Assembly: GCA_963748075.1 (NCBI GenBank)
Contig: CAVVHQ010000018.1
Span: 1-64,000, forward strand
Origin: VRUE01 sp963748075
GTDB taxonomy: Bacteria > Actinomycetota > Thermoleophilia > Solirubrobacterales > 70-9
DNA: 64,000 nucleotides
Direction of reading: 5' to 3'
The notes under the pieces are model-generated. The model searched no databases and had not been told where the DNA came from. It worked only from the letters and a program-made list of their open reading frames with translations. Positions 42,498 through 53,208 of this stretch are shown here, one piece after another. A program made the position numbers and the translations under genes. Each line of letters begins with the position of its first letter. Position 1 is the first letter of the stretch.

Positions 42498-43229
42498 ATG
42501 TCGCAGTCTTCGCAGAGAGCAGCACTCGCTGAGAGGCGGGCCGCCGCCCTTCGCCGGCCACTGGCGGCGATCGCGCTCGCCGCCTGTCTGGCGCTGCTCG
42601 TCCCGCTCGCCGCCGGCGCCGGCGCGGCGACCAGCTCGAAGACCACGGTCGTGCTCGGCGCCACCGCCTCGACGCCCGATCCGGCCTGCCCGGAGCTGCC
42701 CTGCCAGGCGGTTGGCAGCGTCACCGGCTTCCAGGTCAGCACCAATCAGTCGCAGCTGCCGTTCAACGTCAAGCGGGCCGGCAGGGTGAAGGCCTGGACG
42801 CTGACCCTCTCCCAGCCGACCAACCGGCAGCGCTCCTTCTTCAACGGCTTCTTCGGCACCCCGCCGGAGGCGCGCCTGGCGATCCTGCGCCGCATCCCCG
42901 GCAGCAGCCCGCCCCGCTACGAACTGCGCCGCCAGAGCCGGCTCCACGTGCTCAGCCCCTACCTGGGGCAGACCGTCAAGTTCGGCGCATCCCTCAAGGT
43001 GGAAAAGGGCGACATCGTCGGCCTCACCATCCCCACCTGGGCGCCCGCCTTCGCCCAGGACCTCTCGGCGCAGAACGCCTGGCGGGCCAGCCGCGAGCCG
43101 GGCAAGTGCTCCAACACCACCGACGTCCGCCAGGGCCATCCCCAGCAGAAGGTCGGCAGGCGCGCCGTCTACGCCTGCCGCTACAGCACCGCGCGCCTCC
43201 TCTACACGGCAACCGTCGTCGAGGGCTGA
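42498..43229 (+). CDS. Secreted protein of unknown function
   Basis: A 243-aa protein with a long N-region and signal sequence (PLAAIALAACLALLVPLAAGAGA, about residues 27-48). The mature part has a beta-rich look (TTVVLGATASTPDPACPELPC, VTGFQVSTNQSQLPF, AGRVKAWTLTLSQPT) and cysteine pairs at CPELPC and near CSNTTD/YACRYS. I do not recognise a family; similar proteins seem specific to related Actinobacteria. Convergent with the AhpD-like gene. Confidence 0.75.
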   Translation: MSQSSQRAALAERRAAALRRPLAAIALAACLALLVPLAAGAGAATSSKTTVVLGATASTPDPACPELPCQAVGSVTGFQVSTNQSQLPFNVKRAGRVKAWTLTLSQPTNRQRSFFNGFFGTPPEARLAILRRIPGSSPPRYELRRQSRLHVLSPYLGQTVKFGASLKVEKGDIVGLTIPTWAPAFAQDLSAQNAWRASREPGKCSNTTDVRQGHPQQKVGRRAVYACRYSTARLLYTATVVEG

Positions 43230-43237
43230 CCGGCCAC

Positions 43238-43274
43238 GTAGCGGTAGAGGGTGCAGTCACCCCTCTATCGCCTA
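43238..43274. terminator. Bidirectional stem-loop between convergent genes
   Basis: GCGGTAGAGGGTG and CACCCCTCTATCGC pair with two mismatches around a CAGT loop, overlapping the stop of the AhpD-like gene. No T-run on the plus strand. Confidence 0.45.
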
Positions 43275-43841
43275 CGCCGCCGAGGGCAGGACTTTCGGCG
43301 TCGCCTGGTCTTTGGGCAGGGCCGCCGCGCTCGCGATCAGGCTCTGGAACTCGTTCAGCGCCAGGTTCGCGAGCGCCTCGAGCAGCTCCTCGTCGGTCCA
43401 GCCGATCTCCCGCGCTTCCTCGTGGAGGTGGTGGGGGGGATAGCCGTCGCCGGCTTCGAGGGTCGCCCGCAGGTAGGCGAGCAGCGCCGCCTCCTTGGTG
43501 TCGCCGGAGCTGAAGCCGCGTGCCCGCGAGACCTCGTCGAGGCCCAGCCCGGCCCGCCGCGCCGACTTGGCGTGCTGGGCGATGCTGTAGTCGTCGTTGC
43601 GGTACTCGGCGACCGCCAGGGCGATCCGCTCGCGGGTCGCCTGCGGCAGGACGCCGCCCCGCAGCTCCGAGCGCATCCGCGTGTAGGCCCGCAGCACGGC
43701 GGGCGCTCCGGCGAGGACGCCGACGAACTTGGTCACCGCGCCGCCGGCCGCCTGGACGCTCTTGATCAGGGGAGCGCTCTCGTCAGGAGCCGTCAACTCG
43801 TCGTGGATCTGAAATCTGCTTACTGCTGTTTTTACGGTCAC
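43272..43841 (-). CDS. Carboxymuconolactone decarboxylase/AhpD-fold protein without the redox cysteines
   Basis: A 189-aa all-helical protein of the AhpD/CMD fold. The motif region is AEYRNDDYSIAQHAKSARRAGL, where the usual C-x-x-C-(x3)-H is D-Y-S-I-A-Q-H: both Cys are lost (Asp and Ser), the His is kept. Hence it is unlikely to be a peroxidase in the normal way; it may have a non-redox role. GTG start. It is divergent from glnA. Confidence 0.8.
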   Translation of the reverse strand: MTVKTAVSRFQIHDELTAPDESAPLIKSVQAAGGAVTKFVGVLAGAPAVLRAYTRMRSELRGGVLPQATRERIALAVAEYRNDDYSIAQHAKSARRAGLGLDEVSRARGFSSGDTKEAALLAYLRATLEAGDGYPPHHLHEEAREIGWTDEELLEALANLALNEFQSLIASAAALPKDQATPKVLPSAA

Positions 43842-43922
43842 TTCGTCTTCCGCCTTTGGCTCCGATTCCGGGGATTCCGCTTCACAGAGCCTTTACGTCG
43901 CCTTTACTTTACTTTGAGCCAC

Positions 43923-43943
43923 TAACTTACGTGTAGTAAGTTA
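43923..43943. promoter_or_regulatory. Palindromic operator candidate between the AhpD-like gene and glnA
   Basis: TAACTTAC (43923-43930) and GTAAGTTA (43936-43943) are perfect 8-bp inverted repeats with a 5-bp spacer, in an AT-rich patch unlike the rest of the window. It is 82 bp from the AhpD-like start and 147 bp from glnA. It could be the site of a dimeric regulator of either gene. Confidence 0.55.
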
Positions 43944-44089
43944 TAGCTGGTTTCGCCGCCTCTCGCAAGCCCTTCTCGGCATCCGTCACATACCCGTAAT
44001 AGGTGGGGTGATGCGCGGCGCCGCGCCCCGGCGTCCCGTCGCCTATCGTTGGCCCCAACGAGCCGCAGCGCCGAGAAAGGAGCCGGGAG

Positions 44090-45442
44090 ATGGCAGACCA
44101 GCCCAAGAGTGCCGCCGACGTCCAGGAGATCGTCAAGGAGCGCGACGTCCGCTTCGTGCGGCTCTGGTTCACCGACGTGCTCGGCCAGCTGAAGAGCTTC
44201 TCGATCAACGCGGCCGAGCTCGACGACGCTTTCGAGGGCGGCATGGGGTTCGACGGCTCCTCGATCACCGGCTTCAACCCGATCGAGGAGTCGGACATGA
44301 TCGCGATGCCCGACCCCTCGACCTTCGCGATCATCCCCTGGCGCCCCGAGGAGGAGAACGCGGTCGCCCGCATGTTCTGCGACATCCGGGTGCCCGGCGG
44401 CGACCCCTACGAGGGCGACCCGCGCTGGATCATGCGCCGCGCCCTCAAACGCGCCGAGGACCTCGGCTTCGACACCTACAACATCGGCCCCGAGCTGGAG
44501 TACTTCTACTTTCGCTCCGCCAACCCGGCCGGCGGCGTGCCCGAGGTGCTCGACGAAGGAGGCTACTTCGACCTGACCACGCTCGACGCCGGCTCCGACC
44601 TGCGCCGCGAGACGGTGCTGGCGCTGGAGAAGATGGGCATCCACGTCGAGTACACCCACCACGAGGTCGGCCCCTCCCAGCACGAGGTCGACATGCGCTA
44701 CAAGAACGCGCTGGCGATGTCCGACGACTGCATGACCTACCGCATCGTCGTCAAAGAGTACGCGATGAAATACGGCTGGCACGCGACCTTCATGCCGAAG
44801 CCGCTGTACGGGGAGAACGGCTCGGGGATGCACGTCCACCAGTCGCTCGGCAAGGACGGCAGGAACGCCTTCTTCGACCCCGAGGACCAGTACTTCCTCT
44901 CGGCCACCGCGAAGGCCTTCATCGCCGGCCAGCTGCGCCACGCGCGCGAGATCTCACCGCTCTTCGCGCAGTGGGTCAACTCCTACAAGCGCCTCGTCCC
45001 CGGCTTCGAGGCGCCGGTCTACCTCGCCTGGTCGCGCCGCAACCGCTCGGCGCTGATCCGCGTGCCGCTCTACCACCCCGGCAAGGAGGGGGCGACCCGC
45101 GCCGAGCTGCGCTGTCCCGACCCGGCCTGCAACCCCTACCTGTGCTTCGCCGGCATGCTCCAGGCGGGGCTGGAGGGGATCGAGAAAGGCTACGAGCTGC
45201 CCGAGCCGATGGAGCAGAACCTCTACCACCTATCGCCCGAGGAGCGGGCGCAGCGCGGCATCGAGGAGCTGCCGGAGACGCTCGGCGAGGCGATCGAGAT
45301 CGCGGCCGACTCGGAGCTGGTCCTGCGCACCCTGGGCGAGCACACCTTCCGCCGCTTCGTCGAGATCAAGCGGCAGGAATGGGACGAGTACCGCGTCCAG
45401 GTCACCCCCTACGAGCTGGAGAACTTCCTTCCGGTGCTGTAG
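44090..45442 (+). CDS. glnA: Type I glutamine synthetase
   Basis: A 450-aa ammonia-assimilating enzyme (glutamate + NH3 + ATP to glutamine). Signatures: MGFDGSSITGFNPIEESDM near the N-terminus, HHEVGPSQHEVDMRY and the ATP-binding KPLYGENGSGMHVHQS, and NRSALIRVP near residue 315. The C-terminus (NLYHLSPEERAQRGIEELP) has Tyr in the adenylylation position, but its length and sequence are close to the GSI-alpha type of Bacillus, which is not adenylylated. It is preceded by GAAAGGAG as RBS. Confidence 0.96.
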   Translation: MADQPKSAADVQEIVKERDVRFVRLWFTDVLGQLKSFSINAAELDDAFEGGMGFDGSSITGFNPIEESDMIAMPDPSTFAIIPWRPEEENAVARMFCDIRVPGGDPYEGDPRWIMRRALKRAEDLGFDTYNIGPELEYFYFRSANPAGGVPEVLDEGGYFDLTTLDAGSDLRRETVLALEKMGIHVEYTHHEVGPSQHEVDMRYKNALAMSDDCMTYRIVVKEYAMKYGWHATFMPKPLYGENGSGMHVHQSLGKDGRNAFFDPEDQYFLSATAKAFIAGQLRHAREISPLFAQWVNSYKRLVPGFEAPVYLAWSRRNRSALIRVPLYHPGKEGATRAELRCPDPACNPYLCFAGMLQAGLEGIEKGYELPEPMEQNLYHLSPEERAQRGIEELPETLGEAIEIAADSELVLRTLGEHTFRRFVEIKRQEWDEYRVQVTPYELENFLPVL

Positions 45443-45465
45443 GGGAGCTGGGCTTCCCCGTTTCG

Positions 45466-47925
45466 TCAGTCGGAGCTTCTTGGGTGGGATAGGGCCGAGG
45501 GCCACCAGAACCGATCGCCCGCGGTCAGGGCGATCGAAGGGACGAGAACGCTGCGCACCAGGAAGGTGTCGAGCAGCACGCCGAAGGCGACGACGAAGCC
45601 CAGCTCGACGAGGAAGACGAGGGGGAGGACGGCGAGCACCGAGAAGGTGCCGGCGAGGACGATGCCGGCGCTGGTGATCACCCCGCCGGTCACCGCGAGG
45701 GCGCGCAGGATGCCCTGTTCGGAGCCGTGCGCGATCGTCTCCTCGCGGGCGCGGGCGATCAGGAAGATGTTGTAGTCGATCCCCAGCGCGACCAGGAAGA
45801 CGAAGGCGAAGAGCGGCAGCGAGGGGTCCGATCCGGGGAAGTCGAAGACGAGCTCGAAGGCGAAGTAGCCCACCCCGAGCGCCGCCAGGAAGCTGAGGAT
45901 CACCGTGCCGATCAGGATCAGCGGCGCGACCACGGCGCGCAGCAGGCCGATCAGGATCAGCAGCACGACGACCAGGACGATCGGCGGGATCACGATCGAG
46001 TCCCAGCCGGCCGCGTCGCGCACGTCGAATTCGATCGCGGTCGGCCCGCCGATCAGGGTGGAGGGCGCGACCCCGTGGGCGGCCTTGCGGATCGGCTCGA
46101 CCAGGTCGAAGGCCGCGGTCGAGTAGGGATCGGGTTCGAGGGTCGCCTGCACCAGGACGCCGGAGGGCCCCCGCGCGACCGGTTGCGAGACCGCCTCGAC
46201 GCCGTCGACCCCGGCGACCGCCCGCCGCACCGCCGGCACCTCGGCCGGGCCCTGGACGACGACGTCGGTGGGGGCGGTGGCGCCCGAGGGGAAGCTCTTG
46301 CTGACCAGCTTCTGGCCTTCCACCGACTCGACTTCGTCGACGTAGGCGTCTTCGTTGGTGAGTTCGGTGGAGAAGAAGGCAAAGCCGGCGCAGAAGACGA
46401 GCAGGACGACGAGCGAGCCGCCCATCACCCGGCGCGGCGAGAGGGCGACCCGGTCGCCGACCCGTTTCCAGAAGCCGTGAGTGGCGTCGGCCGGGTGCTC
46501 GAGCCGGTGGCGCCGCATCTCGTAGGGCAGGAAGACCGCGCGGTCGAGCGGCCCGACGATCAGCGAGGGGATCCGTCGGCGGCTGAGCCGGCGCAGGACC
46601 CAGTTGACGAGCACCAGCGGCAGCAGCACGAGCACCAGCAGGCAGGCGGCGATCACCCGGCCGAGCGCGCCGAGCGCCGAGCCCTCGACGATCCTCCGCC
46701 GCGCCCGCTCGGAGACCCCCTCTGCGCCGGGCGCGGTCGAGGCGGTGTGCGGCACGAACGGCCAGAAGGCGCGGCGGCCGAAGATCGTCAGCAGCGCCGG
46801 CAGCAGGGTCAGCATCGAGAGCGCCGCGCAGAAGATGCCGATCGCGGCGATCGGGCCGAGCCCTGAGGTGCCGTTGACCTTCGCCACGGTCAGGCAGAGC
46901 AGCGCGGCGATCACCGTCGCCGCCGAGGCGAAGATCGCCGGCCCGGCCGAACGCAGCGCTTCGCGCATCGCCTCGTGCCTGTCGACGGTGCGGCGCAGCT
47001 CCTCGCGGTAGCGGGCGACCAGCAGCAGCGCGTAGTCGGTGCCGGCGCCGAGCACCAGCACCGACATGATCGAGCTGGACTGGCCGTTGATCGTCACCCC
47101 CAGCTCCGAGATCCCGAAGCCGATCGAGCGCGAGAGCGCCTCGGCGAACAGCACCGCGATCAGCGGGATGAAGAGAAACATCGGCGAGCGGTAGATCAGG
47201 ATCAGCAGGAAGATCACCAGGCTGACCGCGGCCAGCAGCAGGGTGCCGTTGATCCCTTCGAAGACCTCGAGCGCGTCGGCCGAGAAGCCGGCGCCGCCGG
47301 TGACCTTGACCTCGAGGCCGCCACCCGGGTCGGAGGCCTGCTCGCGCCAGTAATCGACCGGGTCGATGATCGTTTCCCCCTGGCCGCTGGCCTTGATGTA
47401 GGCGGTGACGATCGCCGCCTTGCCGTCCGGCGAGCAGAGCGGGCCGACGAAGGGGGCGTAGCCGGGCGGCTGGCCGGGGACCGCCCTGGTCGGTCCGCCG
47501 CAGGCGGGGGGAAGGCCCGCCGGCGCCGCGGCGGGCGCTTCGCCTGAGCCACCGCCCTCGCCGCCCGCGGCGGCCGTTTCGCCATCGGCGACGACCCCGG
47601 GGAAGCGCGCCCGGGTCATCTTCCCGACGTCTTCGACGAGCGTGCGGCGGTCCGCCCGGGTGAGGCCCGATTCTCGCCTGAAGACGACCACGGCCGGGGC
47701 CAGGCGGCCGTTCTGCAGCGATTCGGTTGCGTCCAGCGCCTTGGTCGATTCCGCTTCTCCGGGCAGGTAGGAGGAGGCCTCGTTGTTTTCGGCGTCCTGG
47801 AACTTGCCGGGGAGGTTGGCGGGGCCGGCGGCGACGAAGATCGCGACGAACCAGATCGCGAAGACGACCCACTTCGCGCGCCGGCCGGCGGAGAAGGTGA
47901 AGATGGAACCGCGCATCCGCGGCAT
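45466..47925 (-). CDS. MMPL-family (RND superfamily) membrane transporter
   Basis: An 819-aa protein with about 11-12 helices in two halves. Each half has a large extracytoplasmic loop (after helix 1 and after about helix 7). Motifs include VVFAIWFVAIFVAAGPANL near the start, GAGTDYALLLVARYREEL in the first half and ALGIDYNIFLIARAREE in the second, the RND D-Y pair used for proton coupling. MMPL proteins export lipids or siderophores in Actinobacteria. It starts 4 bases after the DUF255 gene, so both are one operon. Confidence 0.92.
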   Translation of the reverse strand: MPRMRGSIFTFSAGRRAKWVVFAIWFVAIFVAAGPANLPGKFQDAENNEASSYLPGEAESTKALDATESLQNGRLAPAVVVFRRESGLTRADRRTLVEDVGKMTRARFPGVVADGETAAAGGEGGGSGEAPAAAPAGLPPACGGPTRAVPGQPPGYAPFVGPLCSPDGKAAIVTAYIKASGQGETIIDPVDYWREQASDPGGGLEVKVTGGAGFSADALEVFEGINGTLLLAAVSLVIFLLILIYRSPMFLFIPLIAVLFAEALSRSIGFGISELGVTINGQSSSIMSVLVLGAGTDYALLLVARYREELRRTVDRHEAMREALRSAGPAIFASAATVIAALLCLTVAKVNGTSGLGPIAAIGIFCAALSMLTLLPALLTIFGRRAFWPFVPHTASTAPGAEGVSERARRRIVEGSALGALGRVIAACLLVLVLLPLVLVNWVLRRLSRRRIPSLIVGPLDRAVFLPYEMRRHRLEHPADATHGFWKRVGDRVALSPRRVMGGSLVVLLVFCAGFAFFSTELTNEDAYVDEVESVEGQKLVSKSFPSGATAPTDVVVQGPAEVPAVRRAVAGVDGVEAVSQPVARGPSGVLVQATLEPDPYSTAAFDLVEPIRKAAHGVAPSTLIGGPTAIEFDVRDAAGWDSIVIPPIVLVVVLLILIGLLRAVVAPLILIGTVILSFLAALGVGYFAFELVFDFPGSDPSLPLFAFVFLVALGIDYNIFLIARAREETIAHGSEQGILRALAVTGGVITSAGIVLAGTFSVLAVLPLVFLVELGFVVAFGVLLDTFLVRSVLVPSIALTAGDRFWWPSALSHPRSSD

Positions 47926-47929
47926 TTTT

Positions 47930-49897
<1,968 letters not shown>

Positions 49898-49975
49898 CCG
49901 GCCAGGGTACCCGGGGACCTCGGCAGGCCGACTATTGGCGGGGCGCGGTCAGCGAAAGTGGGTCGCGGTGGCCGA

Positions 49976-51436
49976 ATGTCGCACCCCGTCCCGCATCGAC
50001 CCAGACCGCTGCGGGTCTACATTCCACAGGTGGCAAACAGACGACTCAGCAAGCGCGGCGAGCCGGCGCTCGATGCCGTCCTGGGGAAGCTGGACGAGGA
50101 CGAGCGCGAGGTGGTGCTGACAGCGCTGGCGCGGGCCGAACGGACCGAGGCCGAGCTGCGCTACCTGGCCGACCACGACTCGCTGACCGGGTTGCTGGAC
50201 CGGCTCCGCTTCCGCGCAGAGCTGGACCAGCACGTCTCCTTCACCGCCCGCTACGGCGGCCAGGGCGCCGTGATGATCGTCGACATCGACGGGCTGAAGG
50301 CGGTGAACGACTCGTTCGGCCATCACGCCGGCGACAACCTGATCCGCCAGGTCGCCGAGGTGATGCGGGAGCGGGTCCGCGTCACCGACGTCGTCGCGCG
50401 GCTCTCCGGCGACGAGTTCGCGATCCTGATGCCGCAAACCGACACCACCGGCGCGCTTCAGCTCGGCGAAGATCTGCGCTTCCGGGTGGCGGAGAAGGCC
50501 CGCCCCGTGCCGGAGGGCGAGGGGGCGACGATCAGCGTCGGGATCGCGATGTTCGGCGGCGGGCTGGGCGGATCGGAGGCGGTGCTGGTGGCCGCCGACC
50601 AGGCGATGTACAGGGCGAAGGAGGGAGGGCGCAACCAGATCGCCCTGTTCCGCGACCCGAGCGAGCCGCAGCGTGGCCCGAAGCGCAACCAGACCACGGC
50701 GGCGCGGATTCGCGACGCTCTCACCGAAGATCGCCTCAGCCTCCACTCGCAGCCGATCCGCAGCCTCGCCTCCGGCGGCATCGAGCGCTACGAGCTGCTG
50801 CTGCGGATGAGGAGCGAGGAGGGGGAGCTGCTGTCGGCCGCCTCCTTCATCGAGGCCGCCGAGCGCTCCGGCATGGTGCAGGAGCTGGACCGCTGGGTCG
50901 TCTCCCGGGCGCTCGAGCTGCTTGCCGAGCGGGAAGGCAAGGGCACTCCCCCGAGTCTCCACGTCAACCTCTCCGGCGCTTCGCTGACCGACGTCTCGGT
51001 GCTCGAGTTCATCGAGCGGCGGCTCGACGAAGGCGGCGTCGACCCCTCCCGCTGCACCTTCGAGATCACCGAGACGGCGAACGCCTACGACTACGAGCAG
51101 GCGGCCGGCTTCGCCGACCGGCTCACCGAGTTCGGCTGTCAGCTGGCGATCGACGACTACGGCGCCGGCTTCGGCCCCTTCCACTACCTGAAGCGGATCC
51201 CCTTCGACCTGATCAAGATCGACGGCTCCTTCGTCGAGGACATGCCGCGCAGCGACGCCGACCAGCTGACCGTGCAGGCGATCGTCCAGATCGCCCGCGG
51301 CCTCGGCAAGACGACGATCGCCGAGTACGTCCAGGACGACCGGACGACCGAGATGCTGCGCGAGTACGGGGTCGACATGGCCCAGGGCTTCCACCTCGGC
51401 CGCCCCGTCGACCTCGCCGAGGCGTTCCCGGTCTGA
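49976..51436 (+). CDS. GGDEF-EAL cyclic-di-GMP protein
   Basis: A 486-aa cytosolic protein, with no visible sensor domain. The diguanylate cyclase domain (about residues 60-225) has SGDEF in LSGDEFAIL, an accepted active variant; the IDGLKAVNDSFGHHAGDN segment is intact. The EAL domain (from about residue 240) has ELL in place of EAL (IERYELLLRMR), with the other metal ligands NLSG, EITET, IDDYGAG, KIDGSF and EYVQ. So both activities are possible. Start ATG with AAAGTG-type weak RBS. No c-di-GMP inhibitory RxxD site was seen at the usual place. Confidence 0.9.
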   Translation: MSHPVPHRPRPLRVYIPQVANRRLSKRGEPALDAVLGKLDEDEREVVLTALARAERTEAELRYLADHDSLTGLLDRLRFRAELDQHVSFTARYGGQGAVMIVDIDGLKAVNDSFGHHAGDNLIRQVAEVMRERVRVTDVVARLSGDEFAILMPQTDTTGALQLGEDLRFRVAEKARPVPEGEGATISVGIAMFGGGLGGSEAVLVAADQAMYRAKEGGRNQIALFRDPSEPQRGPKRNQTTAARIRDALTEDRLSLHSQPIRSLASGGIERYELLLRMRSEEGELLSAASFIEAAERSGMVQELDRWVVSRALELLAEREGKGTPPSLHVNLSGASLTDVSVLEFIERRLDEGGVDPSRCTFEITETANAYDYEQAAGFADRLTEFGCQLAIDDYGAGFGPFHYLKRIPFDLIKIDGSFVEDMPRSDADQLTVQAIVQIARGLGKTTIAEYVQDDRTTEMLREYGVDMAQGFHLGRPVDLAEAFPV

Positions 51437-51668
51437 GCGCCGGGCTCATAACCCGTCGGGTCCTGTCCCGAGAACCCAAGGGATGAGGCGCATTTTGGTC
51501 TCGGCGGAGAGCGATGTGAGCCGGACCAGTTCCACCGTCAAGCAGTTCGGCGAAGGGCCGCTTTCGGAGAGGGAAGCGAGGAGGAGGGCCAAGCCGATGA
51601 CCGCGCCCCGGAGTCACCGCCGACGAACGAAGGGTGATCGGGCATCATTCTTGGCGATTCGCTGGTCT

Positions 51669-51683
51669 GCATCAAATTGATGC
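51669..51683. promoter_or_regulatory. Palindrome upstream of the 51698 antitoxin
   Basis: GCATCAAATTGATGC is a perfect 7-bp inverted repeat around one base, 14 bp before the antitoxin ATG. It is a likely autoregulatory operator of the toxin-antitoxin pair. The 260 bases before it (51437-51697) hold no gene that I can support. Confidence 0.6.
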
Positions 51684-51697
51684 GCTAGTCTGAGCCT

Positions 51698-52000
51698 ATG
51701 GCAACCAAGCAAAAGGACCGATCGACTTCTGCCCGTCGCGCCGGTCGTCGCACTACCTTGCGGGTTCCAGTGGGGCTCGAGTCAGAGCTGTCGTTGACCG
51801 CGCGCCGGCTGGAGGCGACCGAGAACGAGGCACTCGTCTACCTCGCCCAGTTGGGCGCCGACGCGGCAAAGCGTCAACGCGCGGTCGAGAAGGTGACTGC
51901 GCGACGCCGTCGGGCGCTCGTCGGCCCCCGAGGTGCCACTGCCGAGGGACTTCCCTCTCCCGAGGAGGCGCGCGCGGCGATCCTCACCGAGCGCGGGTAG
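51698..52000 (+). CDS. Antitoxin of a PIN-domain toxin (RHH-like)
   Basis: A 100-aa basic protein with GRRTTLRVPVGLESELSLTARR and ATENEALVYLAQLGADAAK, which looks like a ribbon-helix-helix DNA-binding domain, and an Arg/Pro-rich tail. It precedes the PIN gene by 12 bases. The palindrome upstream fits autoregulation. Family membership is not fully sure. Confidence 0.75.
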   Translation: MATKQKDRSTSARRAGRRTTLRVPVGLESELSLTARRLEATENEALVYLAQLGADAAKRQRAVEKVTARRRRALVGPRGATAEGLPSPEEARAAILTERG

Positions 52001-52012
52001 GACGTCGGCCAG

Positions 52013-52525
52013 ATGGCGGTCTGGGACACCTCAGTCGCCTCTGGTCTGCATCCCGACTCCCCGCTCTATGAGCTGGCGAGCGAGGCGGCGCTGGCCCAGG
52101 AGCCGTTTCGGCTCGCCGCGCCCACCGTGCACGAGATTGCTTTCGGCCTGCAGCGGCGCGCCGAGGCAGACGCCAGGTTCGCCACGCTTTTCCGCTGGTT
52201 CACCGATCTCCTCGATGCCGGCGTGGTCGAGGTTCTGCCGCTGAGTTGGGAGGCGGCGCTGCTGGCCGGACGACTGCGCGCGAACCGGCCGACTCCGCCG
52301 ACCGGCGGGCGCGGCCGGAAAAGGCGCTCGCGCGACCCGAAGCCCGAGCGCCGGGTGGCCTGGATCGCCGACATCCAAATCGCGGCGACCGCATGGCTTG
52401 CGGGAGAGGATGTCTGCACAGCCGACCGGGATCACTTCGAGGTGCTGAGCGACGCGATCGCCGGTCTGTTTCCGGACGAGGGGCGGCTAAAAGTGCTTCC
52501 CGCTCCGCAGGTGAGTGCAGTCTGA
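52013..52525 (+). CDS. PIN-domain ribonuclease toxin
   Basis: A 170-aa PIN protein. Acidic residues: MAVWDTSVASGL (Asp5), AAPTVHEIAFGL (Glu), AWIADIQIAATAWL (Asp) and CTADRDHFEVL (Asp). A 20-residue Arg-rich insert (GGRGRKRRSRDPK) before the third motif is unusual. Together with the upstream gene it is a type II toxin-antitoxin module. Confidence 0.85.
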   Translation: MAVWDTSVASGLHPDSPLYELASEAALAQEPFRLAAPTVHEIAFGLQRRAEADARFATLFRWFTDLLDAGVVEVLPLSWEAALLAGRLRANRPTPPTGGRGRKRRSRDPKPERRVAWIADIQIAATAWLAGEDVCTADRDHFEVLSDAIAGLFPDEGRLKVLPAPQVSAV

Positions 52526-52554
52526 CCGATGACCTGAGTCCGACACTCCGACCC

Positions 52555-52600
52555 GGCAGCTCATAACTGAAGCTCGCGGGTTCGAATCCCGCCCCCGCTA
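52555..52600 (+). pseudogene. 3' fragment of a tRNA gene (CAT anticodon loop)
   Basis: The T-arm GCGGG-TTCGAAT-CCCGC (52576-52592) is complete and is followed by acceptor 3' strand CCCCGCT and A. Upstream the CTCATAA anticodon loop (anticodon CAT, Met) is present with only three matching stem pairs. The D-arm and 5' acceptor strand (AGCGGGG) are missing. It marks a tRNA attachment-site remnant of an integrated element. Confidence 0.65.
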
Positions 52601-52651
52601 TGGCCTTATGGGCGACCAATCCAGGTCGCTCAAACCCGGGTCTCGACTCAG

Positions 52652-52969
52652 ATGGCAGAGACCGTTCCCGTGCAGGAGCTGCGCAGCAACCTCGACAGCT
52701 TGCTCGATGATGTCAGCCGCCGACACGATCGTGTGCTGGTGACTCGGAACGGCGCTCCCACCGCGGCTCTGGTCCCGATCGACGGGTCCGCGGCGTTGGA
52801 AGAGACGGCTGAGGTTCTCTCAGACCCGAACGCGCCTTCCGCGCTTGAGGCGGGCCTTGCCGAGATCGAGCGCGACGAAAAGTTGTACGGCACGTGCCCC
52901 TCTCGGAGCTGTAGTGGATGTCGGCCATCGAGGTCACGCGTCTCGCGCGCGACGATCTGCGAGAGCTGA
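52652..52969 (+). CDS. Phd/YefM-family antitoxin, C-terminus possibly frameshifted
   Basis: The N-terminus is a normal Phd DNA-binding domain (VPVQELRSNLDSLLDDVSRR, VLVTRNGAPTAALVPIDG). In frame it runs 17 codons into the toxin gene with a cysteine-rich tail (GTCPSRSCSGCRPS). Reading one base out of phase gives GTVPLSEL and a TAG at 52912-52914, 3 bases before the toxin ATG, the normal spacing. Thus a one-base deletion near 52890 is likely. Confidence 0.8.
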   Translation: MAETVPVQELRSNLDSLLDDVSRRHDRVLVTRNGAPTAALVPIDGSAALEETAEVLSDPNAPSALEAGLAEIERDEKLYGTCPSRSCSGCRPSRSRVSRATICES

Positions 52970-53208
52970 TTGAAACACGCGATCTCCCTGCCGATACGCG
53001 GGAGCGCGTTTCGCGCTCGCTGCTCACTTTGGAGGAGCTCCCGCGGGCCGGCAGGCAGTTGTCCGGTGTTTGGCGAGACTGCCGTGCCCTGATCGGTTCA
53101 TGGGGCTGGCTGATCGTCGTCTACATGTACGTCGAGTCAGCCGACAGGGTTGTCGTCATCGCCTTTCACGACGGTCGAACTTCGGAGAATGCGATAGCGG
53201 GTCTTTGA
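52918..53208 (+). CDS. RelE/ParE-superfamily toxin
   Basis: A 96-aa toxin: MSAIEVTRLARDDLRELIE, LLTLEELPRAGRQLSG, GWLIVVYMYVESADRVVVIA and FHDGRTSENAIAGL. It is the partner of the Phd-like antitoxin upstream. ParE versus RelE cannot be decided from sequence alone. Downstream 53209-53423 holds no gene that I can support, only the katG terminator. Confidence 0.85.
   Translation: MSAIEVTRLARDDLRELIETRDLPADTRERVSRSLLTLEELPRAGRQLSGVWRDCRALIGSWGWLIVVYMYVESADRVVVIAFHDGRTSENAIAGL

Noticed and set aside
43842..44089. GlnR box before glnA
   Set aside because: No GTnAC-n6-GnAAC type match was found; only the TAACTTAC dyad stands out.
45442..45463. Possible terminator after glnA
   Set aside because: The stem is only five pairs (GGGGA/TCCCC) with a 9-base loop; too weak to call.
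51439..51483. tRNA-Met-like GGGCTCATAACCC stem-loop after the GGDEF-EAL gene
   Set aside because: The anticodon-like arm is present but no T-loop TTCGA or acceptor follows; chance similarity.
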